Assembly: GCF_900108335.1 (NCBI RefSeq)
Contig: NZ_FNVT01000010.1
Coordinates: forward strand, 1-64,000
DNA length: 64,000 nucleotides
Source: Nonomuraea solani
GTDB taxonomy: Bacteria > Actinomycetota > Actinomycetes > Streptosporangiales > Streptosporangiaceae
Direction of reading: 5' to 3'
Both the position numbers and the translations under genes were made by a program. Numbering within the stretch: the stretch's first letter is position 1; the number at the start of each line of letters is the position of its first letter. Of this stretch, positions 59,312 through 64,000 are shown piece by piece. The notes beneath the pieces were generated by a model. That model searched no databases, was not told the DNA's origin, and saw only the letters and a list, made by a program, of their open reading frames with translations.

Positions 59312-60126
59312 TTCTGGGCGGCGTTCTCCCAGGAGGCGTTGGTGCCGATCTCCGGTGTGGCGCCGGCGAAGGCCCCACGGGCGTAGGAGTCGCCCTGCAG
59401 CGTGTACATCAGCCACGCGGTCAGGTAACCGAGGAAGCCACCGCCCGTCCCCTGGATCGTGTTGTGCCCGGCACCCTTCAGCATGGCCTTGGCGGCGGCA
59501 CCGGGGACGGCGTTGTAGTAGCCCAGGACGGCGGAGTGCGGCGAGATCAGGCCGTCGTTGGTGCCGCTGAGGAACAGGACGGGACACGTCAACTGGTCTA
59601 CGAAGAACTTGTCCCCCGAACCCACCCAGATCGGGGCGGGCAGCGCGATCGGCACCACCGACTTGATCAGGCCGCCCGACTTGGTGGCCGTGTTGACGGA
59701 GCCGCCGGCGCCCTGCGAATGCCCGACGGCGCCCACCTTGGTCACGTCGAGCTTGCCGTAGAAGACGCTCGCCGTGTCCGCGTTCCTGTCCACCAGGTAT
59801 GTCGCCGCCGCGATCATCTCCGACCCGGTGCCCGTCGTCATGTCGGTCGACGCGATCACCGCGAACCCCCACGACGCGAGCCGGCCGAGCACCCCCGGAT
59901 ACTGCGTCGGCACGGCGTTCGTGCCGTTGCCCCAGGTGACGATTGGATGCTTGAACCCACCGGCGCCGAGGTCGGCCGGGTAGTAGAGCTTGTACGCGGT
60001 GCCCACGTCGGCCGTCGCGACCGCCCACGGCCCGGCCACCCCGTAGTGGGACTCGATCGTGTCGGCGGCCCGGGCGGGGGAGACCATGATCCCCAGCGAT
60101 AAGACCCCGGCGACCAGCAGCTTCAT
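59299..60126 (-). CDS. Secreted alpha/beta hydrolase (cutinase/PET-hydrolase-like)
   Basis: A 275-residue exported enzyme. A signal peptide (1-20, MKLLVAGVLSLGIMVSPARA) is followed by an alpha/beta fold with nucleophile elbow VGAVGHSQGAGGS, acid in FLSGTNDGLISP and histidine in LKGAGHNTIQG. The domain also shows HPIVTWGNGTNAVP (oxyanion side) and ASTDMTTGTGSEM. The C-terminal YARGAFAGATPEIGTNASWE closes the fold. Relatives include dienelactone-hydrolase-like esterases and PET-type cutinases. It is alone and convergent with the Ere gene. Substrate is probably a polyester, lipid or glycoside ester, not determined. Confidence 0.87.
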   Translation of the reverse strand: MKLLVAGVLSLGIMVSPARAADTIESHYGVAGPWAVATADVGTAYKLYYPADLGAGGFKHPIVTWGNGTNAVPTQYPGVLGRLASWGFAVIASTDMTTGTGSEMIAAATYLVDRNADTASVFYGKLDVTKVGAVGHSQGAGGSVNTATKSGGLIKSVVPIALPAPIWVGSGDKFFVDQLTCPVLFLSGTNDGLISPHSAVLGYYNAVPGAAAKAMLKGAGHNTIQGTGGGFLGYLTAWLMYTLQGDSYARGAFAGATPEIGTNASWENAAQKNLP

Positions 60127-60200
60127 ACGGCCTCCACATTTGTACGGATGACCGCATCTTTCGCTTCACCGGCCGCGCTGTCAATGGTTAGATCCAGGAC

Positions 60201-61496
60201 ATGGAACATGTGCCCACGGCGGCCGAGATGCTCGCCTGGATCGAGACGATCACCGCGCGCGGGATCCGGCGGCCCGGCTACCCGGCGGACGCGTGGACCG
60301 AGCGCTGGCTCGCCGCCCGCTTCGCCGAGTTCGGGCTGAAGGTCGAACTGGAGCCGGTCGAGCTGCCCCGCTGGCAGCCCGGCACGGCACTGCTCCGGCT
60401 GGACTCCGGCGAGGAGTTCACCGGCTTCCCGCTGCCGTTCACCGCCCCGGCCACCGGCTTACGCGCCAGGATCGCCCCGCTGGCCGACGCCCGGCCGGGC
60501 GACATCGCGGTGGACGAGCTGACCTTCACCGAGCTGCCGCAGTCGTACGTCAAGACGATCGCCACCTCCTCCTACGACCCCGAGGGCGTCTTCGACTCGC
60601 TCGTCCAGACCATCCCGTTCGGGCCGCGGATGATGGCGGTCGTCGAGCCCGCGCTGGAGGCGGGCGCCGCCGGCTACGTCGGGGCGCTGACCGGCGTGCC
60701 CTGGGACACGCACGACTACTACGTGCCCTACGACGCGGTCCGGCGGCCCATCCCCGGCCTGTGGCTGTCGGGGCCGGACTCGCGGCGGCTGATCGAGCGG
60801 CTCCCGTGCACCGGCGAACTGGTCGCCGAGTCCGTCATCGACGACGTGACCACGCACAACGTCGTCGCGACCCTGCCCGGCAACTCGCCGCACTGGGTGA
60901 TCGTGGCCTCCCACCACGACGGGCCGTGGGCCTCGGCCGTCGAGGACGCCTCCGGCATCGCGCTCGTCCTCGCCGCCGCCCGGCACTGGTCGCGGGTGCC
61001 GCGGGAGGAACGCCCGCACAACCTGCTCTTCCTGCTCACCTCCGGCCACATGGCGCACGCGGCGGGCACCAGGGCGTTCATCGAACGGCACCGCGCCCTG
61101 CTCGCCGGCGTCGTGCTCCAGGTGCACCTCGAACACGCGGCGCTGCGCTGCGAACCCGTCGGCGGCGCCCTCGTGCCGACCGGTGACCCGGAGGTCCGCT
61201 GGTGGTTCACCAGCCGCCTGCCCGAACTGGAGGCCCTGGTCGCCGGGACGCTGGCGGCGGAGGGGCTGCGCCGATCGTTCGTGCTGCCGCCGGACGCGTT
61301 CTCCCCGATGCCGCCCACCGACGGCGCGTTCTTCCACCCGGAGGGCGTGCCCCTGGTGCACTTCCTGTCGGCGCCGATGTACCTGTTCGACTCGGCGGAC
61401 ACGATCGACAAGGTCGACGTGGCGAGCCTCGTACCGTTGGCCCGCGCCGCCGTCCGCCTCGTGGCCGGCACGGCCCACTGGACCCCTCGGCGCTGA
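60201..61496 (+). CDS. Divergent M28-like (aminopeptidase-fold) protein
   Basis: A 431-residue protein without a signal peptide. The early part has a PA-like insert (about 80-200) and the later part an M28 layout: VIVASHHDGPWASAVEDASG (first His and metal Asp), then LLFLLTSGHMAHAAGTRAF, where M28 enzymes have the catalytic Glu-Glu pair, then LQVHLEHAAL and FLSAPMYLFDSADTIDKVD. The Glu-Glu is replaced by His-Met and the final metal histidine by a non-ligand residue. Only part of the zinc site seems conserved, so it may be a non-peptidase or use other ligands. It is divergent from the esterase and precedes the GbsR regulator. Confidence 0.72.
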   Translation: MEHVPTAAEMLAWIETITARGIRRPGYPADAWTERWLAARFAEFGLKVELEPVELPRWQPGTALLRLDSGEEFTGFPLPFTAPATGLRARIAPLADARPGDIAVDELTFTELPQSYVKTIATSSYDPEGVFDSLVQTIPFGPRMMAVVEPALEAGAAGYVGALTGVPWDTHDYYVPYDAVRRPIPGLWLSGPDSRRLIERLPCTGELVAESVIDDVTTHNVVATLPGNSPHWVIVASHHDGPWASAVEDASGIALVLAAARHWSRVPREERPHNLLFLLTSGHMAHAAGTRAFIERHRALLAGVVLQVHLEHAALRCEPVGGALVPTGDPEVRWWFTSRLPELEALVAGTLAAEGLRRSFVLPPDAFSPMPPTDGAFFHPEGVPLVHFLSAPMYLFDSADTIDKVDVASLVPLARAAVRLVAGTAHWTPRR

Positions 61497-61536
61497 TGGT
61501 GCTTGTCCCGCGACGGTAGCGCGCGTAGCGTACGTA

Positions 61537-61548
61537 AAGTACGTACTT
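61537..61548. promoter_or_regulatory. AAGTACGTACTT palindrome upstream of the GbsR/MarR gene
   Basis: A 12-bp perfect palindrome lies 25 nt before the start of the regulator, inside a run of CGTACGTAAAGTACGTAC. Its symmetry and place fit an operator for autoregulation by the MarR/GbsR protein. Confidence 0.5.
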
Positions 61549-61572
61549 GACGATGATGCCGGAGTGGACGAG

Positions 61573-62055
61573 ATGAATCCCCAGGAGAGCGAGTTCATCG
61601 ACCGGATGGGCCTGGTCATGGAGCGGTTCGGCGGGACGCGGACCATGGGCCGCCTCTACGCGTGGCTGATGATCTGCGACCCGCCGTACCAGTCGCTCAC
61701 CGAGCTGGCCGCGCAGCTCGGCGTGAGCAAGACCGCGATCAGTACGATCGCCAGGCAACTGGAGACGGGCGGGATGATCGAGCACGTGCCGGCGCAGGAC
61801 CGCCAGCACCGCTATCGGATCGTCCCGGGTGGCTGGACGCAGGTGCTGCGGGCCCAGTTCGCCGCCGTACGGCCGGTTCGGGAGACGCTCGACTTCGCGC
61901 TGGAGTTCGTCGGCGAGGAGCCGCGCGGGCCACGGGAGCGCCTTGAGGAGCAGCGGGACTTCTTCGTCTTCCTCGAACGCGACGCCGACGAGATGCTCGA
62001 ACGCTGGCGGCAGTACCGCGACAAGCAGCACAACGACGATCGGAGCGACGCATGA
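61573..62055 (+). CDS. GbsR/MarR-family transcriptional regulator
   Basis: A 160-residue winged-helix regulator. The helix-turn-helix is SLTELAAQLGVSKTAISTIARQLE, followed by a wing around MIEHVPAQDRQHRYRI, and the C-terminus is helical (RPVRETLDFALEFVGEEP). GbsR-type proteins sense small molecules and repress divergent or following genes. It overlaps the methyltransferase start (ATGA), so it belongs to that operon. A palindrome lies just upstream. Confidence 0.9.
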   Translation: MNPQESEFIDRMGLVMERFGGTRTMGRLYAWLMICDPPYQSLTELAAQLGVSKTAISTIARQLETGGMIEHVPAQDRQHRYRIVPGGWTQVLRAQFAAVRPVRETLDFALEFVGEEPRGPRERLEEQRDFFVFLERDADEMLERWRQYRDKQHNDDRSDA

Positions 62056-62858
62056 ACACGGAGAAGGTCGACTTCAGGAGCATCACCGACGAGGGGGTGA
62101 CCTGGACCATGCTGGGCACCCTCTACTTACGGGCCTGGGAGAGCCGTCAGGCGCGGCCCATTCTCGGCGACCGCCACGCGGCGGAGGCCATCGATCGGAT
62201 CGACTACGACTTCGCCGCGCTGAAACGGCGCCTCCGGCCGGAGAGCAACCAGTTCCTGGTGGCGCTGCGGGCCCGGCAGCTCGACGACTGGAGCACCGCC
62301 TTCCTGGCGCGGCACCCCGACGCCGCGGTGCTGCATCTGGGCTGCGGCCTCGACAGCCGGATGCTCCGGCTCGACCCGGACGCCGGGTTGCGCTGGTACG
62401 ACCTGGACATCCCGCAGGTCATCGACCTGCGCCGCAAGCTCTACGAGGAGCAGGGCGGCTACCAGATGATCGGCGCGTCGGTGGCGGACGAAGGCTGGCT
62501 GGAGGCCATCCCCGCCGACCGCCCCGCCCTGATCATCGCCGAAGGGCTGTTCCCGTACCTGGCCCCGACCGAGGTACGCCGCCTGCTGCAGCGTCTCACC
62601 GACCACTTCCCGTCAGGCGAGGTGATCTTCGACGCGTCGTCGCCCTGGCTGGGCCGGCTGGTCAAGCTCTGCCGCTGGGCCCCGCGCGACGGCCGGGAGG
62701 TCGAACGCTGGAACCCCCGGCTGAAGTGCGCCGAACAGGTCCCCTTCACCACCCACTACCACCGCATTCCGGTACGGCGCTACCGCGTCCTCTACCGGCT
62801 CATGCACGCCGTGCCGGCACTCCGGCACATGATGCGCGAATACCGGTTCACGTTCTGA
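62052..62858 (+). CDS. SAM-dependent methyltransferase, Tcmp/leucine carboxymethyltransferase-like
   Basis: A 268-residue methyltransferase of the LCM (PF04072) family used for O-methylation in polyketide pathways. The SAM motif is AVLHLGCGLDSRMLRLDPD (GxGxD-like), followed by WYDLDIPQVIDLRRKL, LIIAEGLFPYLAP (motif IV) and VIFDASSPWLG. The C-terminus has TTHYHRIPVRRYRVLY. Placed between the GbsR regulator and the P450, it may decorate a natural product or act on a small toxin. Confidence 0.87.
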   Translation: MNTEKVDFRSITDEGVTWTMLGTLYLRAWESRQARPILGDRHAAEAIDRIDYDFAALKRRLRPESNQFLVALRARQLDDWSTAFLARHPDAAVLHLGCGLDSRMLRLDPDAGLRWYDLDIPQVIDLRRKLYEEQGGYQMIGASVADEGWLEAIPADRPALIIAEGLFPYLAPTEVRRLLQRLTDHFPSGEVIFDASSPWLGRLVKLCRWAPRDGREVERWNPRLKCAEQVPFTTHYHRIPVRRYRVLYRLMHAVPALRHMMREYRFTF

Positions 62859-62881
62859 CGTATTCACACCAGGGAGAGGAA

Positions 62882-64000
62882 ATGACCGACATCGTCGAGC
62901 GGTACGACATCCCCGTACAGCACTTCTGGTTGCACGGTCCCCGGTCGGACCGGCCGGTCGAGTACGACGCCGCCGCCGGAATCTGGGGCGTGCACGGTTA
63001 TCCGGAGGCCCACGAGATCCTCGGTGACCCCGAGACCTTCTCCTCCGACACCTTCCGCGTCATCCCGAAACCCCTGATGCCGGACGCCGAGGAGTTCTCG
63101 CTCGCCGGCTTCATCACCCAGATCGACCCGCCCGAGCACGGCAAGCTGCGCAAACTGGTCAGCAGCGCCTTCACCCGCAAGGTCGTCGCGGACCTCGAAC
63201 CCAGGATCGCCGCCGTCACCCACGAGCTGCTGGACGCGGCCCGGGATCGCGGCCGGCTGGAGCTCGTGGCCGACCTGGCCTATCCGCTGCCGGTCATCGT
63301 CATCGCCGAACTGCTGGGCGTGCCCGGCGGCGATCGCGCCCTGTTCAAACAGTGGGCCGACGCGCTGTTCCAGCGCGACGCGAAGATCTCGCTCACCGAG
63401 CCGGCCGAGCAGCGGGAAGAGGACATCGACGCCATGAAGTCGTGGCGGGACATGTCGGCCTACCTCGCCGACCACGCCGCGGAACGCCGGCGGAACCCGC
63501 GCGCCGACCTGCTCACCCGCCTGGTCGAGGCCGAACTGGACGGCGAACGCCTGCCCGCCGGACAGGTGGTCAACTTCGCGATCCTCCTGCTCCTCGCCGG
63601 GCACGTCACCACGACGATGCTGCTCGGCAACACCGTGCTCTGCCTGGACGCCTTCCCCGAACAGCAGGATCGGGTACGCGCCCACCGCGCCGCCGTCCCG
63701 GCCCTCATCGAGGAGTCGCTGCGCTACCTCACCCCGTTCGCCGCCATCAGCCGCACCACCACCCGCGCGGCCGAACTCGGCGGCGAGACGATCCCGGCCG
63801 ATCAGCTGCTCATGGTGTGGCTCGGCGCCGCCAACAGGGACCCCCGGCAGTTCCCCGAGCCCGCCCTGTTCGACCCCGGCCGCGACCCGAACCCGCATCT
63901 CGCCTTCGGCCGCGGCATCCACTTCTGCCTGGGCGCCCCGCTGGCCCGGCTGGAGGGGCGGATCGCGCTGAACATCCTGCTCGACCGCTTCGACCGGCTG
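62882..64000 (+). CDS. Cytochrome P450 (3' end outside window)
   Basis: A 373-codon part of a P450 (normally about 400). The I-helix oxygen motif is LLLLAGHVTTTMLLGN, the ExxR is IEESLRYL, and the heme loop is FGRGIHFCLGAPLARLEGR with the cysteine ligand. A GGGAGAGG ribosome site lies before ATG 62882, 23 nt after the methyltransferase stop, so they are probably co-transcribed. Only a short C-terminal part is cut. It is of the CYP105/107-like bacterial type, which oxidise natural products or xenobiotics; substrate not determinable. Confidence 0.93.
   Translation, partial: MTDIVERYDIPVQHFWLHGPRSDRPVEYDAAAGIWGVHGYPEAHEILGDPETFSSDTFRVIPKPLMPDAEEFSLAGFITQIDPPEHGKLRKLVSSAFTRKVVADLEPRIAAVTHELLDAARDRGRLELVADLAYPLPVIVIAELLGVPGGDRALFKQWADALFQRDAKISLTEPAEQREEDIDAMKSWRDMSAYLADHAAERRRNPRADLLTRLVEAELDGERLPAGQVVNFAILLLLAGHVTTTMLLGNTVLCLDAFPEQQDRVRAHRAAVPALIEESLRYLTPFAAISRTTTRAAELGGETIPADQLLMVWLGAANRDPRQFPEPALFDPGRDPNPHLAFGRGIHFCLGAPLARLEGRIALNILLDRFDRL

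Noticed and set aside
1..64000. tRNA, rRNA, riboswitch, insertion sequence or prophage genes
   Set aside because: I looked for conserved loops, integrase/transposase motifs and terminal repeats and saw none; this is a visual search only.

Overview
The window is high-GC DNA with tightly packed, often 4-nt-overlapping genes, many GTG/TTG starts, lipoprotein sugar-binding proteins and many ROK, GntR and LacI regulators. This fits a saprophytic actinobacterium. The gene styles suggest Streptosporangiaceae or a relative such as Kribbella, but I cannot fix the genus. No rRNA, tRNA, CRISPR array, prophage or insertion sequence was recognised.

Layout. 1-7 kb is mixed: a serine hydrolase cut by the window edge, a VOC protein, a LysR regulator, a benzoylformate-decarboxylase-like enzyme translationally coupled to PanB, a decayed F420-type nitroreductase, a DUF4239 membrane protein and an SMI1/KNR4 protein. 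7-15.6 kb is an amino-sugar locus: an ABC importer, NanE, NanK and a secreted DUF4434/FN3/discoidin protein, divergent from a GntR regulator and a DUF4127 protein, with a pair of palindromes between them. 15.6-26.7 kb is a fucoside/galactoside locus: an ABC importer, a small membrane protein, a GH29 fucosidase, a PpiC/SurA-type foldase and a secreted beta-helix protein, with a LacI regulator and a divergent GH35 beta-galactosidase sharing near-identical operators.

27.9-41.6 kb is the best-understood part. One minus-strand operon encodes a ROK regulator, an ABC importer, a GH15 enzyme, a cytoplasmic GH31 enzyme and two large secreted GH31 enzymes with CBM35-like and CBM20-like tails. This is the gene complement known for making the cyclic tetrasaccharide cyclobis-(1-6)-alpha-nigerosyl (cycloalternan) from starch outside the cell, importing it, and cutting it to isomaltose and then glucose.

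41.8-47.6 kb holds a GlxA-type regulator, a secreted HExxH protease paired with a lipoprotein, a soluble SPFH/coiled-coil protein and a RecQ-type helicase. 47.7-58.0 kb is a ten-gene plus-strand operon: GntR, ABC importer, GH94-like enzyme, ROK kinase, SIS protein, SDR, FAD oxidoreductase and phosphotriesterase-type lactonase. It looks like a complete catabolic route for a glycoside that I cannot name, and it is the strongest candidate for an undescribed pathway. 58-64 kb has an erythromycin-esterase-like protein, a secreted alpha/beta hydrolase, a divergent M28-like protein, and a GbsR/MarR regulator, methyltransferase and cytochrome P450 (cut by the edge) that may begin a biosynthetic cluster.

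All four ABC importers lack an ATPase gene, so they probably share one multi-purpose ATPase encoded elsewhere.
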